Assembly: GCA_965371225.1 (NCBI GenBank)
Contig: CBDUXP010000008.1
Location: forward strand, 1 to 64,000
Direction of reading: 5' to 3'
Length of the DNA: 64,000 nt
From: CBDUXP01 sp965371225 [NCBI: uncultured bacterium]
Lineage (GTDB): Bacteria > Abyssobacteria > SURF-5 > CBDUXP01
In this document: positions 1 to 11,217 of the stretch, one piece after another
How the letters are laid out: every line of letters starts with the position of its first letter
How positions within the stretch are numbered: position 1 is the first letter of the stretch
Notes under the pieces: generated by a model
The model's database searches: none
Told to the model about the DNA's origin: nothing
What the model saw: the letters and a program-made list of their open reading frames with translations, nothing else
Translations under genes and position numbers: made by a program

Positions 1-57
1 CCGCCGCCCCCCCCCCCCCCCCCCGCCCGCCCCCCCGCCGCGGCCCGCCCGCCCCCC
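1..57. repeat. C-rich low-complexity tract
   Basis: The first 57 bases are almost only C with scattered G, including an uninterrupted run of C near positions 7-24. No reading frame or hairpin with function can be read from it. It lies where the -35 region of the first gene would be. Such tracts are also common at contig ends and are prone to assembly error. Confidence 0.6.
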
Positions 58-61
58 GTGG

Positions 62-69
62 TATAGAAT
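62..69 (+). promoter_or_regulatory. Possible -10 element of the ThDP-enzyme gene
   Basis: TATAGAAT sits about 41 bases before the first ATG and contains both TATAGA and TAGAAT, good -10 matches. The expected -35 position falls in the C-rich tract and has no TTG-type hexamer, so this is a -10-only call. Confidence 0.3.
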
Positions 70-110
70 CTGCTCCGCGCCCGGGCGGGCGCAGGGGGGC
101 CTTTCCACAC

Positions 111-1742
111 ATGGCGGACCGACTGACGGGAGCGGAGGCCATCGTCCGCAGCCTCGCCGCACACGGGGTCACCACCGTGTTCGGGGTCCCGGGGATTCAC
201 GCCCTCTCCCTCTTTGACGCCTTCCGCCATGCGCCCACGATCCGGCACGTGCTGGTCCGGCACGAGCAGGCAGCGACCATGGCGGCCGACGCCTACGCCC
301 GCGTCTCCGGCCGGCCCGGCGTCGCGCTCGTGACCACCGGCCCGGGCGCGGCCAATAGCCTGACGGGGGTCATGGAAGCGTGGGGCTCCTCCTCCCCCGT
401 CCTGGTGCTCGCCAGCCAGATTTCCTCCGCCTACCTGGGGAAACACAAAGGCGCGTTGCACGAGGTGCGGGACCAGCCGGGCATGTTCGCGCCGGTCACC
501 CGCTCGGCCCGCACCATCGACAATCCGTACGAATTTTCCGCCGCCATCCACGAGGCGTTCGTGGACATGTACGCCGGGCGGCCCCGCCCGGTCATGCGCG
601 AGTTCCCGACCGATCAGCTGGGGGCGACGTGGGAGATTGAGGTGAGCGCGGCGGACTACGCCATGCCCCGGCCCGCGGCCAGCGAGGAAGCGGTGCGCCG
701 CGCCAGCGAGGCCCTCCGGGGGGCCAAGCGCCCGGTCATCATCTCCGGCGGCGGGGTGATCCATTCCGAGGCGGGGGACGAGGTGCTGCGTCTGGCGGAA
801 TTGCTCCACGCGCCGATCCTGACCAACACCATGGGCAAGGGGTCCGTGCCGGACGACCACCCCTTGGTGCGCGGCGCGATGCATCGCGGCGGCTTGGCCT
901 TGGAGACCCTTACCGAAGCCGACGTGGTCCTGGCCATCGGGCTGCGGTTTGCCGAACTCGACGCGTACCAGTGGCGGCTGGAGTTCGCGGCGGACGCGAC
1001 GCTCGTCCACATCGACCTGGATAACACCACCTTCGACAAGAACTACGAGGCCGCCGTCCCCATCTGCGCCGATGCGCGCACGGCGCTCCGGCAGATCCTG
1101 GACGTGTTCGCCACCCGCCCCCCGCGCGGCAAGCGGCCCTCCATCGCCGCCCTCCGCAAGGAGAAGCAGAAGTACGAGGCGGGCCTGCGGCAGAACGGCT
1201 ACGTCGGCTTGAGTTTCGTGGATGCGATCCGGAAGGCCGTGAACCGGCAGGGCATCGTCTGTTGCGACGAGACGATGGTGACGTACTGGGGGGCGCGCCA
1301 TTACCCGACCTACGAGCCGCGGACCTTTCTGTACCCCGAGGGAAGCGCCACGCTCGGGTTCGCGCTCCCCGCCGCCATCGGCGCAAAGCTCGCCCGGCCG
1401 GATCGCCAGGTGCTCGCCCTGGCGGGGGACGGGGGCTTCATGTTCACCATGCAGGAACTCGCCACCGCAGCCGAGTGCCAGCTTGCCATCCCCATCGTCG
1501 TGTTCAACGACCGCGGCTTTACCGTGCTCAAATGGCTGCAAGACGTGTTCCACGAGGGCCGGCACCCTGCCGTGGATTACCTGGTGCCGGACTTCCTGAC
1601 GCTGGCCAAGGCCTTTGGCATCCGGGCCGCCAAAGTGAACACGCCGCGCCGCCTCCGCAGTGCCATTCAACGGGCGTTCTCGGCCGACGGACCCACCCTG
1701 ATCGAGGTCACAGCCGAGATGGACGCCCCGTTCCTCCTCTGA
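111..1742 (+). CDS. Thiamine-diphosphate-dependent enzyme, acetolactate synthase large-subunit-like
   Basis: The 543-residue protein has the three-domain layout of the acetolactate synthase family: an N-terminal Pyr domain, a central domain and a C-terminal PP domain. The catalytic glutamate is in HEQAATMAADAYA (E52). The ThDP/Mg site starts at GDGGF (residues 439-443) and ends at NDRGF. Family members make or break C-C bonds next to a carbonyl (acetolactate synthase, oxalyl-CoA decarboxylase, benzaldehyde lyase). No regulatory small subunit and no other ilv gene is nearby, so a biosynthetic IlvB role is not supported and the substrate is unknown. The start is the first ATG after a -10-like TATAGAAT. 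A nucleotidyltransferase gene follows about 70 bases later. Confidence 0.82.
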   Translation: MADRLTGAEAIVRSLAAHGVTTVFGVPGIHALSLFDAFRHAPTIRHVLVRHEQAATMAADAYARVSGRPGVALVTTGPGAANSLTGVMEAWGSSSPVLVLASQISSAYLGKHKGALHEVRDQPGMFAPVTRSARTIDNPYEFSAAIHEAFVDMYAGRPRPVMREFPTDQLGATWEIEVSAADYAMPRPAASEEAVRRASEALRGAKRPVIISGGGVIHSEAGDEVLRLAELLHAPILTNTMGKGSVPDDHPLVRGAMHRGGLALETLTEADVVLAIGLRFAELDAYQWRLEFAADATLVHIDLDNTTFDKNYEAAVPICADARTALRQILDVFATRPPRGKRPSIAALRKEKQKYEAGLRQNGYVGLSFVDAIRKAVNRQGIVCCDETMVTYWGARHYPTYEPRTFLYPEGSATLGFALPAAIGAKLARPDRQVLALAGDGGFMFTMQELATAAECQLAIPIVVFNDRGFTVLKWLQDVFHEGRHPAVDYLVPDFLTLAKAFGIRAAKVNTPRRLRSAIQRAFSADGPTLIEVTAEMDAPFLL

Positions 1743-1771
1743 GCCGAGCCACGGGCGCTCCGGCTTCCACT

Positions 1772-1777
1772 TATACT
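1772..1777 (+). promoter_or_regulatory. Possible -10 element upstream of the nucleotidyltransferase gene
   Basis: TATACT, five of six matches to TATAAT, lies 38 bases before the ATG at 1816. No TTG-type -35 hexamer is visible 16-18 bases upstream, so the element is only a candidate. Confidence 0.25.
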
Positions 1778-1815
1778 GGGGTGCACGCGCGGGTTGCGTG
1801 CCGAGGCGGTGTGTG

Positions 1816-2766
1816 ATGGGGGTTACCACCATTGTGCTGGCCGGCGACCGCCTGGCCAGTCACCCGGTGTTCGGCAGGAACAAGGCGCTGCTCCCGGTGC
1901 AAGGCCGGGCGCTCGTGGCTCATGTGGTGCGCGCGCTGCTCGACGTGCCCGACGTGGACCGCGTCTGCGTCGTGGGACCCGTGGACCGGCTGCAGGCCGT
2001 GCTGGCGTCGGTCCCGACGCGGGCGGACCAGGAACGGCAGCTCGTACCCCAGGGCCGCACGCTTTACGACAACGTGTGGCGCGCATTTCTGCAGACGCTC
2101 GGCGACGGCGCGACCCCGGACGCGGAGACCCTGGCTGGCACCCACGGGGACGCCCTGGTGGCGATCGTGACCGGCGACGCCCCACTCCTCACGGCACCGG
2201 AGATGAACCATTTCCTCCGCCACGCGGACATGGAGCGGTACGACTACGTTCTGGGCCTCACCCCCATCGAATCGCTCGTCCCCTACGCGCCGAAACGCCG
2301 GAGCTTGGGAATCCGCATGGCGGCCCTCAATGTGGCGGAAGGCGGGTTTCGCCAGAATAATTTACATATGGTGCGGCCGTTTCGGGTGGCGAACAAACAG
2401 CACATCGAAGAGTTCTACGAACACCGGTACCAGAAGGAATGGTGGCACGCGCTCCGCCTCGTCGCGTCCGTGGTGATGCAGCATGAGGACACCCTGCGGG
2501 CCCTCGAGTACCTCGCGCGCATGCAGGTCTCGATGCGCGCGCAGCTCTATGGGTGGCCCCGCCTGGCCGCCCGGGTCCGGCGCGGCGTCCGCATGGCCGA
2601 TGTCTGTGCGGTGGTCAGCAGCCTGCTCCATACCCGCTTCGCCACCCTCGTCTGTCCCGGCGCCGGCAGCGCACTGGATATCGATAACGAGCACGATCTG
2701 GTCGCGATGACGACGCACTTTACGGAGTGGCACCGGCACTTGCTGGCCGGCCTGTATGCGACCTAG
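1816..2766 (+). CDS. MobA-like nucleotidyltransferase family protein, function unknown
   Basis: The N-terminus begins TTIVLAGDRLA and continues FGRNKALLPVQGR. This is a variant of the LAGG...K...P nucleotide-binding loop of the MobA/GlmU-like nucleotidyltransferase fold. VTGDAPLL (about residues 120-127) is the metal-binding aspartate region. The last third is helical and basic, with no motif I recognise. ATG 1816 is preferred over GTG 1798 because GAGG lies about nine bases upstream. The gene overlaps the following multiheme cytochrome gene by 11 bases, so the two are probably co-translated, but a functional link is inference. The substrate is not identifiable; molybdenum-cofactor or sugar-nucleotide chemistry are both possible. 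Confidence 0.62.
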   Translation: MGVTTIVLAGDRLASHPVFGRNKALLPVQGRALVAHVVRALLDVPDVDRVCVVGPVDRLQAVLASVPTRADQERQLVPQGRTLYDNVWRAFLQTLGDGATPDAETLAGTHGDALVAIVTGDAPLLTAPEMNHFLRHADMERYDYVLGLTPIESLVPYAPKRRSLGIRMAALNVAEGGFRQNNLHMVRPFRVANKQHIEEFYEHRYQKEWWHALRLVASVVMQHEDTLRALEYLARMQVSMRAQLYGWPRLAARVRRGVRMADVCAVVSSLLHTRFATLVCPGAGSALDIDNEHDLVAMTTHFTEWHRHLLAGLYAT

Positions 2767-4903
2767 GCGTCAGCTCACCCGCGCCGGCCTGTTGCTGGTC
2801 CTGGCGCTGGCGGGGCAGCGCGCGGGTGCGCAAGGCACCCCGGCGCCGCCACCGCGCACCGGCCCACAGCGCTGCCTGGACTGTCACGCGGGGATCGAGG
2901 TGATCAATCGCGCCATGGACCGCACGTGGAAAGCCCACAGCAATTGCATCGCCTGCCACAAGGGCAAAGCCGAGGGCCGCACCGTGGACGCGGCACACCA
3001 GGGGCTCATCCCCAATCCGGGGGACCTCCGCGTTGTCACGGACACGTGCGGTACCTGCCACTCGCGATTCGGCATGGGCGCCGGCCTCACCTCGGGAACC
3101 GCGCGCGATGTGGTGGACCGGGTCCTGCGGTCTCCCATGGCGCTCGCCACGGGGGAAATCGCCGCCGTGCGGTACCTCTGGGGCGAACAACTGTCCCCCG
3201 TAGCGCGGTACGGCGTCCGATCCGTGGGGGCGCTGACGGACGCGCAACCCCCCGGCACAGTGCACGCGGTGGCGGAACTGCCCCATGCGAGCAACAGCCT
3301 GGCCGACCACCTGCTGCGGACGCGCTGCCTGCAGTGCCACTTGTGGACCACCCCGGCGGCGGGGGCGCCGCCATTTCGCGGCGCGGGCTGTGCGGCGTGC
3401 CACGTGGCGTACTCACCGGATGGCCGGTCGCGCAGCGGCGACCCCACCATCTCCAAGGTCGAGCCCGGCCACCCCACCATCCACCGCATCGATCGGTTGG
3501 TCGCCGACGCTCAATGCCTGACCTGCCATCGGGACGAGGGCTTGGGAATTGGCTGGAACTTTGTCGGCTGGCTCTCGCGCGCGCCCGGGGAGAATGCGCA
3601 GGCGCAACTCGGCCGGGCCGGGACGCTGCCGGTCACGCCGGACGTGCACGCGGCGGCGGGCATGGCGTGCATCGACTGCCACGACACGTGGGACGTGCAC
3701 GGGGACGGCCACGTGCACAGCCGCGGCCGCACCGCCGTCGGCATCCGATGCAGCAGTTGTCATGGCACGCGCACCGATGCGCCGACGTTCGCGACGACCC
3801 GCGGCCACCGCCTCTCGAACGTGGAGTTCCGCGAGGGCGCCGCGGTCCTGGTGGGCAAGCTGAGCGGCAGGGTGTGGACCATTCCGCGGGTGGATCAACC
3901 CGCCGACGGCCAGGAGCCGGCAGCGCATCGCATCACGGCACATTTCGGCACCGCGCCCGACCGCCCGGCCGTCACCTGTGTGGCCTGCCACGCCGGGGAG
4001 GTCCAGCAACACTTCATGCGGTCGTTCGCCCTGGACGAGCGGCAGGCCGTGCCCTACGACTGGGGGACCGGCCTGAGCGACGGCCGCGCCTCGCCCGTGA
4101 TCCAGGGGCGCTGGACGGTCCGCCCCACCTGGTCGCCGACGGGCCTGCCCATGTTGGGGATCAATGCGGCCGGCGCCGTGGACCCGTTGGTGGCGAACTT
4201 CCACAGCCTGCGGTGGGTCACGGACGCCGCGGGGCGGAGCGTGGAGCAGGCCCACCTGTCGCAGACGCTGGACGGGCGGTACGGCATGGGCTTTCGGACG
4301 GTGGATCCCCACCGCACCCAAGCCGCCGGGCGCTCGTGCGTGAGCTGCCACGGCGAGCCGTCGGCGCTGGGATTGGGGTCGGACCGGGTGGACCGGGGCC
4401 GGCTCATGTGGCCCCTGCGCTACGCGCCGGATCAGGTGGCGGATGCCGAAGGCACCCCCATCGCCGCATTCTCCACCGCAGGAGAACGGCCCCTGAACCA
4501 CGAGGAGCTGGCGCGCACGCTCCGGCGGCCCGCCTGCCTCGAATGTCACGTAGAACTCCCGACCTCCGCCACCCTGCCCCGGGATCATTCTCCCGTGGGC
4601 GCCGATGTGGCGCACCGGCTCGGACTCTCCGAAATCGCGCGCGCGCCCCGGGATGCGGTAGAGCCCGAAGCGGCGCCTGCCGGACCGGCGGCACGCGAAC
4701 CCGACCCATCCGGCTCGGCGAAGACCGAGCGCCACGCACCGGAAGTCGTCCGGGATGCGCCGCAGGCGGCGGGCCGGGACAACGTGGCCGCAGGGGTGAC
4801 GTCCCGGCGCACCCAACCAGCCGGGGGCTCGGCAGAGACTCCCGGTACCCGGGGGCGTGACGAGGCCGAGCTGGCGGAGTTGGCCCCGTTCATCGGCCGA
4901 TGA
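2756..4903 (+). CDS. Secreted multiheme c-type cytochrome with 11 CXXCH motifs
   Basis: The 715-residue protein starts with a Sec signal peptide (MRPRRQLTRA, then a Leu/Ala core ending near AGAQG). Eleven CXXCH heme-attachment motifs follow: CLDCH, CIACH, CGTCH, CLQCH, CAACH, CLTCH, CIDCH, CSSCH, CVACH, CVSCH and CLECH. They are spread over roughly residues 40-600. A 100-residue hydrophilic, proline- and alanine-rich tail closes the protein. It should act in the periplasm or outer-membrane face as an electron carrier or redox enzyme. No catalytic motif (NrfA CXXCK or similar) is seen. Its start codon lies inside the end of the nucleotidyltransferase gene. No cytochrome maturation gene is in the window. 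Confidence 0.85.
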   Translation: MRPRRQLTRAGLLLVLALAGQRAGAQGTPAPPPRTGPQRCLDCHAGIEVINRAMDRTWKAHSNCIACHKGKAEGRTVDAAHQGLIPNPGDLRVVTDTCGTCHSRFGMGAGLTSGTARDVVDRVLRSPMALATGEIAAVRYLWGEQLSPVARYGVRSVGALTDAQPPGTVHAVAELPHASNSLADHLLRTRCLQCHLWTTPAAGAPPFRGAGCAACHVAYSPDGRSRSGDPTISKVEPGHPTIHRIDRLVADAQCLTCHRDEGLGIGWNFVGWLSRAPGENAQAQLGRAGTLPVTPDVHAAAGMACIDCHDTWDVHGDGHVHSRGRTAVGIRCSSCHGTRTDAPTFATTRGHRLSNVEFREGAAVLVGKLSGRVWTIPRVDQPADGQEPAAHRITAHFGTAPDRPAVTCVACHAGEVQQHFMRSFALDERQAVPYDWGTGLSDGRASPVIQGRWTVRPTWSPTGLPMLGINAAGAVDPLVANFHSLRWVTDAAGRSVEQAHLSQTLDGRYGMGFRTVDPHRTQAAGRSCVSCHGEPSALGLGSDRVDRGRLMWPLRYAPDQVADAEGTPIAAFSTAGERPLNHEELARTLRRPACLECHVELPTSATLPRDHSPVGADVAHRLGLSEIARAPRDAVEPEAAPAGPAAREPDPSGSAKTERHAPEVVRDAPQAAGRDNVAAGVTSRRTQPAGGSAETPGTRGRDEAELAELAPFIGR

Positions 4904-4909
4904 TAAAAT
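4880..4909 (+). promoter_or_regulatory. Candidate sigma70-type promoter of the hybrid kinase gene
   Basis: TTGGCC at 4880-4885 and TAAAAT at 4904-4909 are separated by 18 bases. The downstream 4905-4927 segment is unusually AT-rich for this genome. The predicted start of transcription is about 25 bases before the ATG at 4943. Confidence 0.35.
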
Positions 4910-4942
4910 CAAAATTGGCATAATTCCACAGAAACCTATCCC

Positions 4943-7360
<2,418 letters not shown>

Positions 7361-7362
7361 GC

Positions 7363-7725
7363 ATGGCAGTCATCCTAGTGGTCGAGGACAATCCCATGAA
7401 CATGGAGCTGGTCACGGACCTGCTCCACATGCACGATCACGAGGTGATCCAGACTACTTCGGGTTCCGAGATGCTCGCCCAGCTCAAGGAGCGGACGCCC
7501 GACCTGATCCTGATGGACATCCAACTGCCGGGCATGGACGGCCTCGAACTCACACGCATCATCCGGTCCGACCCCGCCACGAAGGAGCTGCCCATCGTGG
7601 CGCTCACGGCGCACGCGATGAAAGGAGACGAGCAGCGCATTCTGGAGCAAGGGTGCTCCGGCTACATCTCCAAGCCGATCGAAACCCGGATCTTCCTGGA
7701 TACCGTCGCGAAGTTCCTCCCGTAA
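7363..7725 (+). CDS. Single-domain response regulator (CheY/DivK type)
   Basis: The 120-residue protein is only a receiver domain. It has the acidic pair in VVEDN, phospho-acceptor D52 in LILMDIQLPGMDG, the switch Thr in ALTAHAM and the conserved Lys in ISKPIE. There is no output domain, so it must act by protein-protein contact or as a phosphorelay intermediate, as DivK and CheY do. The ATG follows the kinase stop codon by two bases, so the pair is translationally coupled. It converges on the cysteine desulfurase gene with a 12-base gap and no visible terminator. Confidence 0.9.
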   Translation: MAVILVVEDNPMNMELVTDLLHMHDHEVIQTTSGSEMLAQLKERTPDLILMDIQLPGMDGLELTRIIRSDPATKELPIVALTAHAMKGDEQRILEQGCSGYISKPIETRIFLDTVAKFLP

Positions 7726-7737
7726 CCGCCCACTCGG

Positions 7738-8892
7738 CTACGCGGTCCCCCATTCCACCGCGAGGCGCGCCAGCACCGCCGCGACCGCCGCAATCTCGTC
7801 CGCGCTGGTTGCGTACCCCAAGCTGAACCGCACGGCCTCCGCCGCCGCCGCTGGAGCCAGGCCCATGGCCCGCATCACGTGGGAGGGTTCCGCCGCCCCG
7901 GCGGCGCAGGCCGCGCCCGTGCCCACCGCGATGCCCTCCAGGTCCAGCCGCTGCACTACCGTGTCGCCCGCCCAGCCGGGGACCCGCACGTTCAGCGTAT
8001 TGGCGACCCGCGGGGCCGCTGCGCCGTGCACCACCAGCGTCGGCACCGCCTCGCGCAGGCACGCGAGCAGCGCATCCCGGCGCGGCGCGACGCGCGCAGC
8101 GTAATCCACCGCCTCCCCCGCGGCCTCGGCGGCCGCGCTGCCGAAACCCACCGCGGCGAGCACGGGTTCGGTGCCCCCGCGCCGATCGTGCTCTTGGTGC
8201 CCGCCCCGGTGAAAGCGCGCGCACGGGAGCTGCGCATCGAGTACGAGCGCGCCGACTCCCTGCGGCCCCCCGATCTTGTGCGCGGACAGCGCCAGCGCGT
8301 GCGCCGGACACGACCGGAAATCGACCGGGAGTTTGCCGACGGCCTGGACTGCATCGACGAGGAGCGGTACAGCGTGCTCCGCGCAGACCGCTGCCACCGC
8401 GTCCAAGTCCTGAAGCACTCCCGTCTCGTTGTTCGCCCAGTGCGTGACCACACACGCGGCGCCGCCCCGGAGTGCGTCCCGCAACGCGCCGAGGTCGAGC
8501 CGCCCCGCGGCGTCCACCGGCACGAGGGGCACCTCCCATCCTTGGGGGCTGAGGCCGGCGACGGTGTCGAGCACGCAGGGGTGATCCGTGGCGGTGGCCA
8601 CAATGCGGCGGGGACACGCAGCGTCCGCGGCAAGCGCGACCCCCACGATCATGGCGTTCACCGCTTCCGTGCCCCCACTGGTGAACACCACCTCGCCCGG
8701 GCCGGCGCCCGCTAGGGCAGCAACCTGCTGGCGCGCCGTGTCCAGCAAGCCGTAGGCGCTGCGCCCTTCGCGGTGCGGACTGGCCGGATTGCCCAGCGCG
8801 CAATCCATCGCGGCCTGCATGGCGGCCTGCGCGGCCGGGCGCAGGGGGGCCGTGGCGTTGTAGTCCAGGTAGACGCGCTGCGCAGGGGCCAT
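7738..8892 (-). CDS. Cysteine desulfurase, NifS/IscS family
   Basis: The 384-residue class V aminotransferase-fold enzyme converts cysteine to alanine and a protein-bound persulfide for Fe-S or thio-cofactor assembly. Visible features are YLDYNATAPL at the N-terminus, FTSGGTEAVN, and the PLP lysine in LSAHKIGGPQG. The catalytic cysteine is in GTGAACAAGAAEPSHV. Length is normal. The usual TEHxAV histidine motif reads TDHPCV. No iscU, iscA or iscR is adjacent, so the acceptor could be either a scaffold or a tRNA-thiolation enzyme. It follows cysS by ten bases on the same strand, a cysteine-use pairing. Confidence 0.87.
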   Translation of the reverse strand: MAPAQRVYLDYNATAPLRPAAQAAMQAAMDCALGNPASPHREGRSAYGLLDTARQQVAALAGAGPGEVVFTSGGTEAVNAMIVGVALAADAACPRRIVATATDHPCVLDTVAGLSPQGWEVPLVPVDAAGRLDLGALRDALRGGAACVVTHWANNETGVLQDLDAVAAVCAEHAVPLLVDAVQAVGKLPVDFRSCPAHALALSAHKIGGPQGVGALVLDAQLPCARFHRGGHQEHDRRGGTEPVLAAVGFGSAAAEAAGEAVDYAARVAPRRDALLACLREAVPTLVVHGAAAPRVANTLNVRVPGWAGDTVVQRLDLEGIAVGTGAACAAGAAEPSHVMRAMGLAPAAAAEAVRFSLGYATSADEIAAVAAVLARLAVEWGTA

Positions 8893-8902
8893 GCCCCGGG
8901 GA

Positions 8903-10336
8903 CTAGGGCGCGAGGCGCCAGTGGGTCGCGTCGGCGGTGTCTTCGATAGCGACGTTGAGTTGCGTGAGCCGGTCCCGAATGCGATCCGCCACGGCCCAGT
9001 TGTTGTCCTGCCGCGCCTCTGCCCGCAATTCGATGAGCAGGTCCATCAGGCCGTTCACCAGGCCCGCGCTCTGGTCGTCGGCCGCCTCCTCGGGCGCTTC
9101 CTGAAACAGGCCGAGCACCATGCCGATGGTGTCGATCGCCTCGATGACGGCGGCCAAGCCGTCGCTCGTCAGGGCCGCCGGATCGTCGCCATCGAGATAC
9201 TTGTTCGTATCGCGTACCAGATCGAACACGGCGGCATAGGCCTTGGGCGTATTGAAATCGTCGTCCATGGCGATCTCGAACTCGGCGACGGCCTGCGCCG
9301 CGCGGGCGCCGAGCGGGCCGGGGCCGTCCGGCCCGGGATCGGCGGTCGCCGCCGCGCGCGCCACTTTCGCGCGGATGATCGCCACGCGGCCGAGCGCGGT
9401 CTTCGCCTCGGTCAGGGCGGTGCGGTGAAAGTCGATGGGCTTCCGGTAGTGCGCGCTCAGCAGGAAGAAACGCACCACGCCCGGTGTGAAATCGGCGAGC
9501 ATGTCGCGTACCGAACGGTAGTTGCCCAGCGACTTGGACATCTTCCGGCCCTGGATGTTCAGGTGGCCCACGTGCAGCCACGTGCGCGCGAACCCGTGGT
9601 CGGCGGCGACGCTTTGGGCGATTTCGTTTTCATGGTGCGGGAAGATCAGGTCCCGCCCGCCGGCGTGAATGTCAAACTCCGCGCCCAGGTGCGCCTCCGC
9701 CATCGCCGAGCATTCGATGTGCCAGCCCGGACGGCCGGGGCCCCAGGGGCTCTCCCAAGTAGGTTCGCCGGGCTTGGCCGATTTCCACAGGGCGAAGTCC
9801 CACGGGTTCTTCAGCCGTTGGTCCACCTCGACCCGGGCGCCGTCTTCCAGTTGTTCGAGGTCCTGGCCGGAGAGGCCGCCGTAGGCCTCGAACTTGGCGA
9901 TGTCGAAATAGACGTCGCCGTCCACGACATACGCATAGCCGGTCTCGACCAACTGTTGAATGAGCGCGAGGATCTGGTCCATGTGTTGGGTGGCGCGGGG
10001 GTGGACATCTGCGCGGCCGACTCCCAGCGCGTCGGCATCCGCGAAGTACTCGCCGATGTACATCTCGGCGATCTCCTGCGAGGTGAGGCCTTCCGCGTTC
10101 GCGCGATTGATGATCTTGTCATCCACGTCCGTAAAGTTCTGGACGTACGTCACGTCGAACCCGCGGTATTGCAGGTAGCGGCGGATGACATCGAACGCCA
10201 CGAAGGTCCGTGCGTTGCCGATGTGGAAGTTGCCGTACACCGTCGGCCCGCAGACGTACATGCTCACCTTGCCCGGACTGAGGGGCACGAAGTCGACCTT
10301 CTCCCGGCGCCGGGAGTCGTACAAGCGAATAGTCAT
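8903..10336 (-). CDS. cysS: Cysteinyl-tRNA synthetase
   Basis: The 477-residue class I synthetase charges tRNA-Cys. The HIGH signature is in YGNFHIGNAR and the KMSKS loop in RKMSKSLGN. YVCGPTVYG carries the first zinc cysteine, and the other ligands fit the CSAMAEAHLG and HHENEIAQS segments. Length is normal. The gene is first after its own promoter (10379-10407) and is followed by the cysteine desulfurase gene. The start ATG at 10336 opens directly with the conserved MTIRLYDSR. Confidence 0.95.
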   Translation of the reverse strand: MTIRLYDSRRREKVDFVPLSPGKVSMYVCGPTVYGNFHIGNARTFVAFDVIRRYLQYRGFDVTYVQNFTDVDDKIINRANAEGLTSQEIAEMYIGEYFADADALGVGRADVHPRATQHMDQILALIQQLVETGYAYVVDGDVYFDIAKFEAYGGLSGQDLEQLEDGARVEVDQRLKNPWDFALWKSAKPGEPTWESPWGPGRPGWHIECSAMAEAHLGAEFDIHAGGRDLIFPHHENEIAQSVAADHGFARTWLHVGHLNIQGRKMSKSLGNYRSVRDMLADFTPGVVRFFLLSAHYRKPIDFHRTALTEAKTALGRVAIIRAKVARAAATADPGPDGPGPLGARAAQAVAEFEIAMDDDFNTPKAYAAVFDLVRDTNKYLDGDDPAALTSDGLAAVIEAIDTIGMVLGLFQEAPEEAADDQSAGLVNGLMDLLIELRAEARQDNNWAVADRIRDRLTQLNVAIEDTADATHWRLAP

Positions 10337-10378
10337 GCGGTGGTACTCTGCGGCCGCGGGCGACGGCGCGAATTTTTC

Positions 10379-10407
10379 ACTCTAGCATGGGGGTCGGCAG
10401 TGGTCAA
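10379..10407 (-). promoter_or_regulatory. Sigma70-type promoter of cysS
   Basis: On the minus strand TTGACC (10402-10407) and TAGAGT (10379-10384) are separated by exactly 17 bases, with TGC just before the -10 (extended -10). The -35 sits inside a six-base inverted repeat (AGTGGT 399-404 / ACCACT 411-416 past 10,000). That repeat overlaps the end of dapB and may also weaken read-through. Confidence 0.6.
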
Positions 10408-10414
10408 TGAACCA

Positions 10415-11215
10415 CTACCGCAACTGCAACACGTCGAACATATCGTAGCGCCCGGCGGGTTGATCGGCGGCCCACTTGGCGGCGCGGAGCGCACCCGTCG
10501 CGAACAGGTCGCGGCTCTGCGCGCGATGCGTCAGTTCCAGCCGCTCCCCGGTGCCGGCAAAGATCACCGTGTGATCCCCCACCACGTCGCCGCCGCGCAG
10601 GGACATCACGCCGATCTCGCCACGCCGCCGCTTGCCTACCTGGCCGTGGCGGCCGAACACGCCCGCCTGCTCGAGGTCGAGGTCCGCGCCGCGCGCCAGC
10701 CCCTCGGCCAAGCGCAGGGCCGTGCCGCTCGGGGCATCGACCTTCTGATTGTGGTGCGTCTCGACCACTTCAATATCGAAGTCCGCGCCGATCCGGCCGG
10801 CCACGTCCTCGGCAATCTTCGCGAGCACGGTGATACCCACGGAGAAGTTCGGGGCGTGCACGAGCGCGATGCGTTCCGCCGCGGCGTTCAAGCGCGCCTC
10901 ATGGTCCGCGGTAAACCCGGTGGTACCCACGATGCACGGCACGCCGGCCGCGGCCGCGGCGTCCACACACGCTGCGCTGGCGTCGGGGACCGCGAACGTA
11001 ATGGCGACGTCCGCCTGGGTCAAGGCGGCGCCGACGTCCGACGTTAAATCCACATCGAGCCCGGGCACGCCGACCGCCGGCCCGATGAGCTTGCCGTGCA
11101 GCGGGTGCCGCTCGAACTCGACGGCGGCGGTGACGGCGAGATCGGGATCCGCGTAAGCCAGCGCCAGCAGGCGCTGCCCCATCCGGCCCAACGCCCCGTG
11201 GATACACACGCGCAT
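10415..11215 (-). CDS. dapB: 4-hydroxy-tetrahydrodipicolinate reductase
   Basis: The 266-residue protein reduces the DapA product in the lysine/diaminopimelate pathway. The N-terminal nucleotide-binding loop is IHGALGRMGQRL. The catalytic and substrate-binding signature is VVETHHNQKVDAPSGTA. The start is set at ATG 11215, which opens with MRVCIHG. A longer frame upstream would add 40 arginine-rich residues that overlap dapA and is rejected. The start lies two bases after the dapA stop, so the two steps are translated together. Confidence 0.93.
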   Translation of the reverse strand: MRVCIHGALGRMGQRLLALAYADPDLAVTAAVEFERHPLHGKLIGPAVGVPGLDVDLTSDVGAALTQADVAITFAVPDASAACVDAAAAAGVPCIVGTTGFTADHEARLNAAAERIALVHAPNFSVGITVLAKIAEDVAGRIGADFDIEVVETHHNQKVDAPSGTALRLAEGLARGADLDLEQAGVFGRHGQVGKRRRGEIGVMSLRGGDVVGDHTVIFAGTGERLELTHRAQSRDLFATGALRAAKWAADQPAGRYDMFDVLQLR

Positions 11216-11217
11216 GG

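Noticed and set aside
8891-11047. A 718-residue open frame on the plus strand
   Set aside because: It lies antisense to cysS and dapB, both with clear catalytic motifs. Long antisense frames are expected at this GC content.
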